Under the pieces are notes generated by a model that saw only the letters and a program-made list of their open reading frames with translations, did no database searches and was not told where the DNA came from. A stretch of DNA of 64,000 nucleotides from Meandrina meandrites. Lineage: Eukaryota > Cnidaria > Anthozoa > Scleractinia > Meandrinidae. The stretch lies in contig OY855913.1 of the NCBI GenBank assembly GCA_963693305.1, positions 2,768,501 to 2,832,500 on the forward strand, read 5' to 3'. A program made the translations under genes and the position numbers. Below, one piece after another: positions 12,501 through 21,390 of the stretch. The first letter of the stretch is position 1; each line of letters starts with the position of its first letter.

Positions 12501-13716
12501 TTTTAAACCGGTCTCTTTTAGGGGTCTGCATAAGCTCCAGCCACGCCTAGATTGGTCTCTTTTAGGGGTAAAATTCAAAATTTCCGACGAGCATCCCCGT
12601 CCCTTCCATATGGGAGTTCCCCCCCCCCCCCCCTCCCGGGTTTCAAGTTAATATATGATTGGAGCTGGTTGGGGGGTAGGGGGTGGGAATTTTTTTGTTG
12701 TAGGCATGACTTGAAATTGGAGAAATAAAACCTGGCCTAGCTTTTAATCCTAGATTGCAATTTTTTCTGCTTACAAGAGTGCCGCACATTAAAATTCTCT
12801 TTTTGCGGGGCTTATTTTTTGAGAGGAGTTATTTTCGGAAAGGGGGCGGGGTGCAACCTCGTTCCCAGGACTTTTCCCTTCTCGTGGGTGGCGGTGAAGG
12901 GAAAAGCCCTGGGAACGAGGTTGGGCGGGGTGTTGTATGGTATACTATCATTTTCACAGACAGTTACCATCTGACTATTTGATTTTTTTTCAATCTCGAA
13001 TTCGTGCTATACCCAGGGTGATTGGTGGTAAAATGGATGTTTAAAAATATTTATTATTGAATGCTTACTGTTGTATATGTTGTGGTTCAATTTTATCCTT
13101 GGTTCAAATTTTATTTTCCTTTGTTTTTGGGTATGGTAATGTATGATAATGAGTTTGTAACAAAAGAAAATAAAATTTGAAGCAAAGATAAAATTGAACC
13201 ACAACATACATAAATTGTCTAATTTTTGTGCTTACGTTCACAGAAACCACAGCTTGCATAGCAGTTGTCTCGCATAAATTGTTTGTATATGCTACTTTCA
13301 TCACAGTAACCTTTACCAGCCCATTGTCCACATCCCGAACTTTTATCCTTCTGGTCGTCAGTACACACTGCAAATTGAAATTATTCATATTAACAATTTA
13401 CGCGTGAACGACTGGCTCGACACTAAGGGCCAAAGTGTTTCTTCTTAAAACAAGTATTTTCTAAACCTATTAGCTTCCTTTAAAGATAAGTTATATTCTT
13501 GGAGGTAAGCAACATAGATTTTAAAGTTTGAACTCGCAAAACAATGCTCTTTTTGTTTAACTTGGATTATTTCAACTTCAACTTCAGGTTTTGTTTTTAG
13601 TACAGCGATTTTTTATCAACTGTTCACCCTAACCGGGAGGTGGCTAGTGGTAAATATTAACCGCTAGCTAATTAACAATTATTCTACGAGCGTGCATTGG
13701 ACATGAGATGGTAGAT

Positions 13717-13749
<33 letters not shown>

Positions 13750-14161
13750 AACGATCTCATATCCAACAAGCACGAGTGAAATAATTGTTTTATTAAAAAC
13801 GCGCCCCAAAAATTACAATAGTTCAGCTCCCCAGCTGTTTTCGTAGACGCGCGCGTAGCGGCTACGATATTTGTGGTCAAATGGTATATGAGTTCATATT
13901 GCCTGCAGTTCAGTAACCAATCAAAACTCAGGAATTGCAATATACCATTGCTAGTTTTTAATAACCAGGACTAGCCACCGACACTGAGGTGAATAGTTGT
14001 TGTAGTATATTCTAAAACAGTGAGATAATATAACCCAGAAAGGTTTATATTTAACTCATTTATTCCTGTCAGCGACTACAGTTTTAACGTGCGAGTTGCT
14101 CGGAGGTGAATGGAGATGGTAGATAGTCAACGAGGCGCGTAACACCAAGTTGACTATAACT

Positions 14162-14195
<34 letters not shown>

Positions 14196-14901
14196 TTAGA
14201 AAAAAAAACACCCAAAGAATTGCAATATTTGAGCTCCCCGACTGTTCGCGACTGATGCGTACACATGTTTGTGGTCCATGGTATATGAGCTCGTATACCA
14301 TGACCTGTAAACCAATGAAAACTCAGGAAATGCAATATACCATTGCAAGTTTTTAATAACAAAGAATATCCGGAGTTTGAGTAGCCAATCATCCCGCGCC
14401 AACAACGACGCAACGTTTTGGCTATGTTAGAAACAGAGGCAGACACCACTCATAAACGCACCCACCTTGAGCTACCTAATGTATTTGACTTGCGTATATC
14501 TCTGGCTTATCCCCGGATGTTTTTTATTCGAACTGATTGTGGGGTTTCTTTTCTGGCCCAAGTTGTTCAAAGGATGGATACCGCCGCCACCAGATAAATT
14601 ACTATCCAGTGGATAGCATAGTATGTTTGTCAACACTTATCCGTTGGATAGAGATTTATCCGGTGGATAGCGTTATCCACCCTTTGAACAACCGGGCCCT
14701 GATGTTCATGGTATTCATAAACGGAAGAAATGTTTTAGAAAAATCGGACAGCAACAATTACTTACACGCCCTTTTTTCCACATGTTTCTCCTCTTGAGAG
14801 ACACCCACGGGAAGCTGTGGTACTGGTATCAAGCGCTCTGGGGCGCCATGACAGGTGACTTCAAATGCGACGAATAACAAACCAATAAAGAAGAAGTACA
14901 T
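4841..14901 (-). CDS. secreted ShK-ShK-CAP (SCP/GAPR-1-like) protein, spliced gene
   Basis: Exons in transcript order: 14901-14766, 13367-13236, 9075-8944, 8259-8236, 7872-7647, 6409-6322 and 4993-4841 (stop TAA). The total is 891 nt, or 296 residues. Residues 1-45 are a signal peptide and a propeptide ending in EKR. Residues 46-89 and 90-133 are two ShK modules of six cysteines each (both end CYASCGFC). Residues 134-141 are a Pro-rich linker and 142-296 the CAP domain. In the CAP domain I see a candidate His in LTHAG, the Glu of GENL, the Glu after WYN and the His of GHFTQVVW, matching the four cavity residues of the family. CAP2 reads [11 protein letters not shown] without the usual cysteine, as in GAPR-1-like proteins. 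All borders are GT..AG with matching phases. An optional 30-nt exon at 11397-11368 also fits the frame. A duplicated CAP exon at 11.1 kb is broken and must be skipped. Role inferred: extracellular matrix, mucus or nematocyst secretion; the ligand is unknown. Confidence 0.82.
5569..5590. repeat. poly-C tract
   Basis: A run of about 20 C inside the last intron of the minus-strand ShK-CAP gene. The rest of that intron (about 5,000-6,320) holds no recognisable element. Confidence 0.8.
6593..6668. repeat. (ATA)n microsatellite
   Basis: Long trinucleotide run in an intron of the minus-strand gene. It produces spurious poly-Ile frames on both strands. Confidence 0.9.
8885..8924. repeat. (TA)n microsatellite
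   Basis: About 20 TA units directly 3' of the second ShK exon in transcript orientation. In duplication block 2 the equivalent position holds a palindromic insertion (13,076-13,207) instead. Confidence 0.9.
9470..9722. repeat. dispersed repeat copy A
   Basis: Begins GAGATGGTAGATAGTCAACG, passes CTCATATCCAACAAGCGCGA and a TGGTATATGAACTCATATACC palindrome, and ends at GCAAGTTTTTAATAACAAAG. Related copies lie at 13,704-13,967 and 14,112-14,356. It starts with an imperfect inverted pair (GTTGGCTAT / ATAGTCAAC), so it is MITE-like. Confidence 0.6.
9723..10689 (+). mobile_element. Crypton/KIAA1958-like transposon remnant
   Basis: The frame starting at 9,850 ([18 protein letters not shown], then [20 protein letters not shown]) resembles the start of tyrosine-recombinase-related proteins of the Crypton/ZMYM/KIAA1958 group. 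There the pattern 'D..S.NT.KAT......F' precedes the SAM-like region. It stops after about 43 residues, so only a fragment survives. The right end is a 110-bp hairpin (10,575-10,684). The insertion is absent from the paralogous site near 14,365, where TAACAAAGA runs straight into ATATCCGGAG. The call rests on motif memory, so identity is moderate; the insertion itself is clear. Confidence 0.5.
10575..10684. repeat. hairpin at the end of the Crypton-like insertion
   Basis: ACAATTATTCTTTTCAATCT and GGTGAATAGCGGCAGAATAT are mirrored by ATATTCTGCCACTATTCACC and CAAAGAATAATTGT. The loop is built on CGCCGCTACGCGGC. It could be a terminal structure of the element. Confidence 0.75.
11041..11136 (-). 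pseudogene. truncated duplicate of the first CAP exon
   Basis: After an acceptor-like GAAG the frame reads [33 protein letters not shown], closely matching the intact exon at 7,647-7,872. Five codons around the LQAHN segment are missing. After WADH the homology jumps to sequence matching the intron near 7,400. The exon has therefore lost the segment with the cavity His and Glu and its donor site. It cannot produce a CAP fold. Confidence 0.8.
11368..11397 (-). CDS. optional Pro/Thr linker exon of the ShK-CAP gene
   Basis: 30 nt between TTTCAG and GTATGT, phase 1-1, coding PTVPPTPVQ plus split codons. It is the block-2 counterpart of the 24-nt linker exon at 8,236-8,259. Included, it would add ten residues between the two ShK modules without changing frame. 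Whether it is used is unknown. Confidence 0.5.
11451..12089. mobile_element. insertion with TAGTCTCCTT terminal repeats
   Basis: Starts TAGTCTCCTT, ends AAGGAGACTA, and is flanked by AACAACAAC on both sides (a 9-bp match in a simple sequence). Block 1 has the uninterrupted site (CAACAACAACTTAATT near 8,305). No transposase frame is left, so it is non-autonomous. Confidence 0.8.
12230..12640. mobile_element. CCCGGG-ended MITE with perfect 8-bp TSD
   Basis: Starts CCCGGGGGGGTGGGGACTCC and ends GGGAGTTCC, a poly-C run, then CTCCCGGG. It is flanked by TTTCAAGT at 12,222-12,229 and 12,641-12,648. The empty site TTTCAAGT lies at 8,420-8,427 in block 1. Inside are repeated TCTCGCTTAGGG / TCTCTTTTAGGGG boxes. 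Same family as 980-1,281 and 48,869-49,198. Confidence 0.9.
12854..12923. mobile_element. 70-bp palindromic micro-MITE with 9-bp TSD
   Basis: CAACCTCGTTCCCAGGACTT mirrors AAGCCCTGGGAACGAGGTTG. It is flanked by GGCGGGGTG at 12,845-12,853 and 12,924-12,932. Block 1 (near 8,725-8,740) has one GGCGGGGTG and no insertion. Confidence 0.9.
13076..13207. mobile_element. palindromic MITE beside the first ShK exon
   Basis: TATGTTGTGGTTCAATTTTA mirrors TAAAATTGAACCACAACATA, with arms of about 47 bp that also include CAAATTTTATTTTC / GAAAATAAAATTTG. Block 1 has a (TA)n tract at this place. It lies about 30 bp from a splice donor. Confidence 0.8.
13704..13967. repeat. dispersed repeat copy B
   Basis: Same element as 9,470-9,722, diverged (GCGCGCGTAGCGGCTACG replaces the centre). 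It has no counterpart in block 1, so it inserted separately or was lost there. Confidence 0.55.
14112..14356. repeat. dispersed repeat copy C
   Basis: Counterpart of 9,470-9,722 carried by the tandem duplication; nearly the same sequence through TTGCAAGTTTTTAATAACAA. Confidence 0.65.
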
Positions 14902-15317
14902 CGTTGTTGGAATATCCTTAAATCGAGAAAAAAAGATGTGAGTTTTGGGGAAGCAGAGATGGCTTCTTTAATATTACGATGGATCGACCACGTATAGTAC
15001 ACGCTTTAGGCACCCTAAAGTAGTTACCACCAAAGAGTCAGTGTGACCAGCCGAACATGAGCTAAATTCTAAAACAAGGATCCAACGTCGTCCTCTACAG
15101 TGATTTCTAGATCCAATTTCTTGTGATTTCGACTGACAATCAAAATGCTAATTTAATTTGTTACTGATTATGTTTAATATAATGTCAAAGACCGGCTGAT
15201 CTGTGAGGGTCGCTCTTTGATGGCGCTACGGAAGACAATGCATGTTATAGTCACAGGTGACCAAAGCGTATTAATTAATATAACAGTTTGGATAGATTTA
15301 AAATCGAGCGTAACAAA
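14902..15317. other. upstream flank of the minus-strand ShK-CAP gene
   Basis: Expected promoter and 5' UTR region for the gene starting at 14,901. I could not identify a confident TATA box or initiator. Nothing else is recognised. Confidence 0.3.
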
Positions 15318-15565
15318 TTGAGTTGAAAATATATCTTTTTCCCTTTGAAAAGCTACAATAACGCTTCAAACCTTTACCTAGTTTAGTCTTCCTAGTTCTT
15401 CGGAAAGCCATATATAAGCGATTTTCGTTTCAGCGGACTATCGCGTATGAAAATCGCGCATGTGGCTCTTCAAAGCACTAAAAAGACTAAAAAGGGCATC
15501 AGGTAAGGTTTGAGGCCTTATTGTACCTTTTCAAAGGAAAAAAATAGATAATTTCAACTCAATTC
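15318..15565. mobile_element. MITE with ~60-bp terminal inverted repeats
   Basis: AATTGAGTTGAAAATATATC and CCCTTTGAAAAGCTACAATA at the left mirror TATTGTACCTTTTCAAAGG and TTTCAACTCAATT at the right. The centre has a second inverted pair around CGATTTTCGTTTCAGCGG. It is close upstream of the minus-strand gene's start, so it could affect that promoter. Confidence 0.75.
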
Positions 15566-15879
15566 AGTTTCAAATCCCCCAAATCCATACAAGACATTCA
15601 AACTCTTTAAATCCACACAAGGTCGGAAAATATGCTTTTGTGTAGATGGGCTCCCGACCAGAGAATGCCGGGACCCATAAGCAACAGACAACATGTACAG
15701 AACGACAACTAAAATGTGATAATAAAAAGGAGGATAACCACACAGTGATTTCACGATTATGTTGAAATTGACTGAAGTGAGACTAGCACTTCCAAATGAA
15801 GTTTGAACTACCTTTCTGGAGATACCTTCACTAAAATCGTAACCGACAGACAAAATGTGTGCTTATCTTTTTGTTATAA

Positions 15880-16400
15880 ATTACACCAGATGTATTCGCC
15901 GGATGCATATGTATCGTTCGATCTTTCGTTGGTATGTGTTTTCATTTCCCACTGGATTGAATTTTGCGTTTTACATCTGTAAACAAATGCCTCGAATTGC
16001 CACCCTCTCGTACAGCGACAAAAACATTGTTGTCGTTGAAATTCACCAGGTGAGGCGTCAGCTGAAAGACTAAAAACAGGCGCTAAATCTCGATTAACTC
16101 GCTTCGCAACCGTTATTTGAATTGGACGATATATTCAAAATATTCCATCCAACAGTAGTTTTTTATATCATTTCGTCAGTACTGAACACTACTGATCCAT
16201 ACATGAGTTTGCATGTGTCAGCACTAACTTGTTAACTAAATGTGGAACATACTATCGATCGTTCATTCGTATGTGTTTTCATTCCCCAGATATCTTGATC
16301 GCCTGCCCACACTTACACAAAATCTGGAATAGTATCCTCTCGTGAAACGAACTCAGCATCCGGACGTTATAAACATACCAGGTAAGGCTTTGTTGGAGTG
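15880..16400 (+). repeat. two copies of an exon-like repeat module
   Basis: TGGTATGTGTTTTCATTTCC (near 15,930) and TCGTATGTGTTTTCATTCCC (near 16,268) begin two related stretches. They end in CACCAG/GTGAGG (16,050) and ATACCAG/GTAAGG (16,380). The borders look like acceptor and donor sites, but the segment of the second copy has stops in all three frames. A third copy is at about 585-705. Either a decayed duplicated exon or a repeat with splice-like ends. Confidence 0.4.
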
Positions 16401-17560
16401 GCTACTAAATGGTGAGGGGTACTGTCGTGAATTGTAATAACTGTAATTTTACAGCGAAGGGAGTCCGGCATTTTTTTTATAATAAAAATGTGCATTAGAG
16501 TGATTTCATTTAAACCGTGAAACACTGTCTACCAGTCAGTGCGTAATAGTCAAAAATAAACAAACAAAAAAACAATGGAGTAAGTGTCTAATAGTATCAA
16601 AAAGTGTAATAAACAAATAATAAATTAATTCTGTTTTCCTAAATAAAAAGATCACCTGTTATTGAAAAATTCATACCATTCGCTTGAGTCAGTTGTTTAG
16701 GTCACCCTCCACCTTCGTTCAGCGTCGAAAACTTTTTCATTTGGATTGAAACACTTAAACTGTTTTCCTTATAGATAACGGAAATGAGATTTTTCAATGA
16801 TTCCTAATTCTCATTTTTGAGTCTAATGCGCATGCGCTTTAGACTCTATGTAGTGGAAAAAGAGGCTGTTAGCAATCCCAAGGGAATGGTTCGGGATCGA
16901 TAATCGTCCGGTGTAATTGTGCTTAAACAATAGCCCGCCTCATTGCGGGCTTGGTGCGGTGATCGTAATCCAATCAGGAAGCAAGGATGTTGTTAACGAA
17001 GCAACGGTCGAACGGAGCTCGAGCACGACACGCACTTGTAAAAAAAAATTGTCATGTATGTAATTGGAATAAATGTTTTACAGTACAAAATAATATGAAT
17101 CCTCGTTTTCAACTGTGAAGCCACTGAAAATGTTCTCCTTCCATGCCAGCTGCATGTCTTTTTATAATCCGTGGGAAACGCAACGTGAAATCGACATCTT
17201 TTGGAGGTGACATTTGTGTTCATAAACAAAAAATAACTTTGAAAAAAATGGAAAATTAAATAAAAGTGTAGTCAGCAATTGATTGTTCGATTCAACTGAA
17301 GCAGGATTTCATTCACAGAATGCAGCTTTCATTAAAAAGAGTTTTTTTCACCATTCAAGATTCAATCTAGAGCTTGAAAACAAGACAGTGTAATCAAATT
17401 ACATTTCGCGCGAAATTTGCATAAATATTGAAACTTGCCAAAAAGTAGGTAAGACAGAATGAAAGCTCGCTTTAGTAGTTATTGAATTCCGATGTGATTG
17501 TTATTTCCATGTATTGACTATTTGGAAGATGTTCTCAGTCATGAAAACGAAACTCTTTCA
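16400..17560. other. intergenic; palindrome with GCGCATGCGC core at 16,819-16,846
   Basis: GAGTCTAATGCGCATGCGCT followed by TTAGACTC is an inverted repeat centred on GCGCATGCGC, the consensus core of NRF-1 binding sites in animals. No gene start is evident beside it. The rest shows no recognisable feature. Confidence 0.35.
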
Positions 17561-18473
17561 TTCAACTGCGAGTGTAGGTTTTTGTCGAGTGTCGAGGGTC
17601 GAGGGTAAAATGTCGAGGGTCGAGGGTAAAATGTCGAGTGTCGAGGGTAAAATGTCGAGGGTTCATTAAAAGATGTCGTCTGATTATCTATTATCTTTTT
17701 TGTTTATATTTTCATATTATTATTTTATTTCCCGCCTTTTTTCGATAAGATCTCACAGACTGAAATGACCGGATGTTAGTTGGCGCGTTTCCTCTCACTT
17801 CAGCGCTCGTATTTCACTTGCACTGTCACGTCTCACTTGCGCGTTTCTTATTTCACATCGCATTTCAGTTGCACGTGGAACACGAAGTGGGAGTATTTCT
17901 GACAGTATTCTCCTGTCACAGTACAGTTTGTCGAGTTGTCTCATATACGGTCTGTTTTGTCAAGTGACAGCGATCAGTTATAGAATATGAAGTTGTCGTA
18001 TAAAGTATAAAGATGTTTTCTTCTTTTGTTAGCCAGCAATGCATGCGGTTGTTGACATTTCGAACGGATTATGACATGTACACTAAAGTCTAAGGGACGG
18101 ACCATTATTTTTCTGGAGGGGGGGGGGGGGGGATGAAAAATATTGAAAAAAATTGTTTGCAGGGCCTGAAAAGACAAAATAAATTGTTTGCAAACATCAT
18201 ATGTATTAAAAAAATAGTTTTCATAGAAGTCAGAGAAACTTTTTTTTAATTTTTTAACGAAGACTAGTGAGCAGCACAAGGAAAGACTTCTTGTAGTTGT
18301 AAGCTTGTTGTTTATTTCCGACGCGTTTCGTCTCTAACTGAGACTTCTTTAGGCAACTAGCAAAGAACAGCATATATAGTACATTCGCGTACCTAGCTAC
18401 AACTTCCCATGGAAGTGAATAATAGCTAAAATATGCTGTAAACGGACGTTACAAAAAACGCTTTAATACATAT

Positions 18474-18555
18474 GTTATTGCGTGTTGTTATATTTTGGGG
18501 GCCATACGACTAGCGCTAATCGTATGCCCCCCAAAATATGACAACACGCAATAAC
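18474..18555. repeat. 82-bp near-perfect hairpin
   Basis: GTTATTGCGTGTTGTTATAT and TTTGGGGGCCATACGA pair with TCGTATGCCCCCCAAA and ATATGACAACACGCAATAAC around a short CTAGCGCTAA loop. It sits at the inner end of the nested left arm. Confidence 0.85.
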
Positions 18556-18970
18556 CAGGCGCAGATCCACACCCGTTTACAACGATTTACGGAAATCGGT
18601 CAGATCTTTGGTAAAAATAAATGAATAAATAAATAAAAAATAAGGTAATTAATTAAAATAAATAAATTTCCAAGTTGAAATCTCGACAGTGCAAAAGAAT
18701 GGTTTCTAAACATTTATTTTTAATTCCGGGCATTCACTGACCTCCTAGATCCTACGCAGGCAGAATGGAACTGGCCATCATCATGTCCGAGTGACTCGGA
18801 AACCCCCGAAATGGCAGTTTAGGGGGTCAAAATCTTAAAAATTTTCCGGGGGGGCATGCCCCCAGACCCCCCTAGAAGCTCGCGCCTTCGGCGCTCGTAC
18901 CATGCCTCCGGCATAGAAAGTTTTTCAACCCTCTGGAAATCGGTCACGATTTTCTCTGCATCCGCGCCTG
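18556..18970. mobile_element. hAT-like non-autonomous element in the foldback core
   Basis: Ends CAGGCGCAGATCC and GCATCCGCGCCTG are the CAGGCGCGGATC-type termini often seen on hAT elements. ATAAC abuts both ends. Inside is a GC-rich stretch (GGGGGGGCATGCCCCCAGAC, then CTCGCGCCTTCGGCGCTCG) typical of dispersed coral repeats. No transposase frame. Confidence 0.6.
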
Positions 18971-20233
18971 ATAACATATGTATTGAGGCGTTTTTTGTAA
19001 CGTTCGTTTACAGAATATTTTAGTTATTATTCACTTCCATGGGCAGTTGTAGCTAGGCACGCGAATGTGCTATATATGCTGTTCTTTGCTAGTTGTATTC
19101 ATTCCCTGAAGAAGTCTCAGTTAGAGACGAAACGCGTCGGAAATAAACGACAAGTTTACAACCACAAGAAGTCTTTCCTTGTGCTGCTCACTAGTCTTCG
19201 TTAAAAAATTTAAAAATTAAAAAAAAATTACTGCCGCCAATCTTCGTAGTGTACGTCTCAGAAAACGAAAAAGATGAGTTCAGAGGTGTTTATTGGTCGC
19301 CACCATAAAATATTGAATTAAATAATGATTGATGGCAGCAAAAGCGAACCTCCTTTTTGTGTCAGATCGTGGTTAAAAAAGATCGAAAAAAAAAAATTGT
19401 TTGCAGGAAGGTGTTGTTAGAAAAAAATTGTTTGCAGAGGTGCATAGATAAAAAAAAAAAAGTTCGCAGAGAGAGATTTTTCAGCCCCCCCCCCCCCCCC
19501 CCTCCAGAAAAATAATGGTCCGTCCCTAAAGGTCACATCGCGAGTCATTCAGTATACTGCATGTTTTGATGGCCTTTTTAATATAATATTGAACCACTAA
19601 AGTTAAGCCGCGATTTACCAAGACTGAAAAGTATAATGTTCTGAATGTTGTTGTTTAGTTTTGGCAGAATATTCAAACAGGGCAGATTATAGCTTAAATA
19701 CTTATTTCCTTGACTAGCTTTAACGATTCTTTGAAACTTCCAATTCACCATTACCCCCGGAAAGCGGGCTTTATACTTTATACGACAACTTCATATTCTA
19801 TAACTGATCGCTGTCACTTGACAAAACAGACCGTATATGAGACAACTCGACAAACTGTACTGTGACAGGAGAATACTGTCAGAAATACTCCCACTTCGTG
19901 TTCCACGTGCAACTGAAATGCGATGTGAAATAAGAAACGCGCAAGTGAGACGTGACAGTGCAAGTGAAATACGAGCGCTGAAGAAGGAGGAAACGCGCCA
20001 ACTAACATCCGGTCATTTCAGTCTGTAAGATCTTATCGAAAAAGGCGGGAAATCTTGCGGAAAAAATAAAATAATAATATGAAAATATAAACAAAAAAGA
20101 TAATAGATAATCAGACGACATCTTTTAATGAACCCTCGACATTTTACCCTCGACACTCGACATTTTACCCTCGACCCTCGACATTTTACCCTCGACCCTC
20201 GACACTCGACAAAAACCTACACTCTTCAACTGC

Positions 20234-20728
20234 TTGTAGTGTTAATAGACGTGAAAATATTTCGCTTAATTAAATTACATTCTGCACGCAATGTTTTCTT
20301 TGCTCCCCTGTGTCGAAACGTTAAAGGTAATTGAAATCTTTGTTGAGCAGTATTGCATAAATTGTAAAGGAATTGAAAAAAAAATTTTTTTTGGCTTATT
20401 TTGATGTAATTTAGGATATTTAGAATACTAAATAAGCGGCTGTATCTTGTCTATCTATGGGGCGGACCATTATTTTTTTGGAAGCAGGGGGATGAAAATT
20501 TTTTCAAGACAAACAGTTTTTTTTTTCTGTATCGTCTGTGAAAACATTTTTTCCGGTGTCATCTTCCTGCAGACAATTTAGCTGGGCTTTTTTTGCTTTT
20601 GCAAACAAATTTTTCAGGATTCCCGGAATTTCATCAGGGAGATTGGATAAAATTTCCATTTCCTTTGATCGTTTGAACAGTAGTAATGAAAATGAGAAAT
20701 TCCTGCGTTGTCAGAAGAGAAGCTTGCT
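20234..20728. other. TE-like sequence, partly related to the foldback interior
   Basis: GGCGGACCATTATTTTTTTG at about 20,461 repeats the motif found at 18,093 and 19,505 inside the foldback element, so a separate family probably inserted in both places. No gene. Confidence 0.4.
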
Positions 20729-20734
20729 AACCTA

Positions 20735-20948
20735 GAGGCCTTCCAAGGGGTTTTGGCGACAGGCGACATCGCTGCAAAATTGCTAAAAATGTAGCGACAA
20801 TCTTGTTCCAGAACACCGACAGCCGACAGAAACTGATGGTAAAAAAGCGACAATTTGCGACAGCAGCATTTGTCTCAAGCAATATAGGCGACAGGTAGGA
20901 AGGAAAATGAGCGACAAAGTGACATCAGAACCCCCCTTGGAAGGCCTC
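20735..20948. mobile_element. MITE with GAGGCCTTCCAAGG ends, 6-bp TSD
   Basis: GAGGCCTTCCAAGGGG and CCCCTTGGAAGGCCTC form the termini, flanked by AACCTA at 20,729-20,734 and 20,949-20,954. The interior repeats GCGACA/TGTCGC words. It splits an older repeat (20,540-21,200). Confidence 0.8.
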
Positions 20949-21225
20949 AACCTAAGAAGCAAAAAACCAAAGCCAAAACAACTCCAAGACAAGAAAACTT
21001 GGCTGAATTTAAGTGCAGCGTAGCGAGGCGAAAAAGTTGGAACATATTCATCGCCATGAGCTAGAAGCAATTCTTTGTCGTTTTATAATGAAATTCAAAA
21101 AAAGGACAGCGACGAATCTGAACCGGAGAGTAGAAAGGAGGATGGCAAAAAGGTGTAAAGCTCGTTCGGACACTGTTGACGACTTTCACCGATCGATCGA
21201 TCGATGTTGTATTTTCACCTTGTAG
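20949..21225 (+). pseudogene. possible Crypton/KIAA1958-like remnant
   Basis: The frame around 21,040-21,110 reads HRHELEAILCRFIMKFKKR, which resembles the 'ELN.LL.RFF..VRKK.G' segment that follows the N-terminal motif in Crypton-derived proteins. Stops and frame changes surround it and a MITE interrupts the upstream part. Identification is tentative. Confidence 0.3.
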
Positions 21226-21390
21226 CAAGCTTCAAGCTCAGGTGAATAAAATTGCACTGTTTTATTAAGTTTTATTCTTGAAGACAATGCTTTGACGAGA
21301 GTTGCAGATGCTATGTTAACTTGCTATTACTATACTTTTTCCGTTCTGGAAATAAGCGTTTTCGCTGGATTGTTTGACTAGCTACATAAT

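Larger units (their letters stand above)
10803..14480. repeat. tandem duplication block 2
   Basis: Second copy of the 3.6-kb block. It carries a broken CAP exon (11,041-11,136), a linker exon (11,368-11,397), a ShK exon (13,236-13,367) and the same right-edge sequence. It has gained at least four insertions absent from block 1: 11,451-12,089, 12,230-12,640, 12,854-12,923 and 13,076-13,207. The signal-peptide exon (14,766-14,901) lies outside the duplication. Confidence 0.85.
18256..19202. mobile_element. nested inverted-repeat element with hammerhead-like core
   Basis: AACGAAGACTAGTGAGCAGC at the left mirrors GCTGCTCACTAGTCTTCGTT at the right, with roughly 230-bp arms. Each arm contains CTGAAGAAGTCTCAGTTAGA plus GACGAAACG (plus strand near 19,108-19,140; minus strand near 18,318-18,352, slightly altered). 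That layout, CUGANGA then a stem then GAAA, is the conserved core of hammerhead ribozymes known from Penelope-like elements and metazoan retrozymes. Stem III pairing is not clear, so catalytic activity is uncertain. Confidence 0.55.
17570..20224. mobile_element. large foldback transposon, 9-bp TSD, Mutator-like candidate
   Basis: Outer ends GAGTGTAGGTTTTTGTCGAG and CTCGACAAAAACCTACACTC are exact inverse matches, flanked by TTCAACTGC at 17,561-17,569 and 20,225-20,233. Next to each end is a subterminal array of GTCGAGGGTAAAAT / GTCGAGTGTCGAGG units. The arms stay paired for over 400 bp (for example ATGACCGGATGTTAGTTGGC and TGCACGTGGAACACGAAGTG in both). The poly-G/poly-C stretches at 18,118 and 19,487 pair as well. 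Long arms and a 9-bp duplication fit Mutator-like or Foldback elements. No transposase is visible. Mirrored 64-residue frames in the arms are by-products of the inversion. Confidence 0.88.

Noticed and set aside
17773..20008. Two near-identical 64-residue frames (17,773-17,967 and 19,814-20,008)
   Set aside because: They are mirror copies in the arms of the foldback element; duplication explains the conservation, not coding function.
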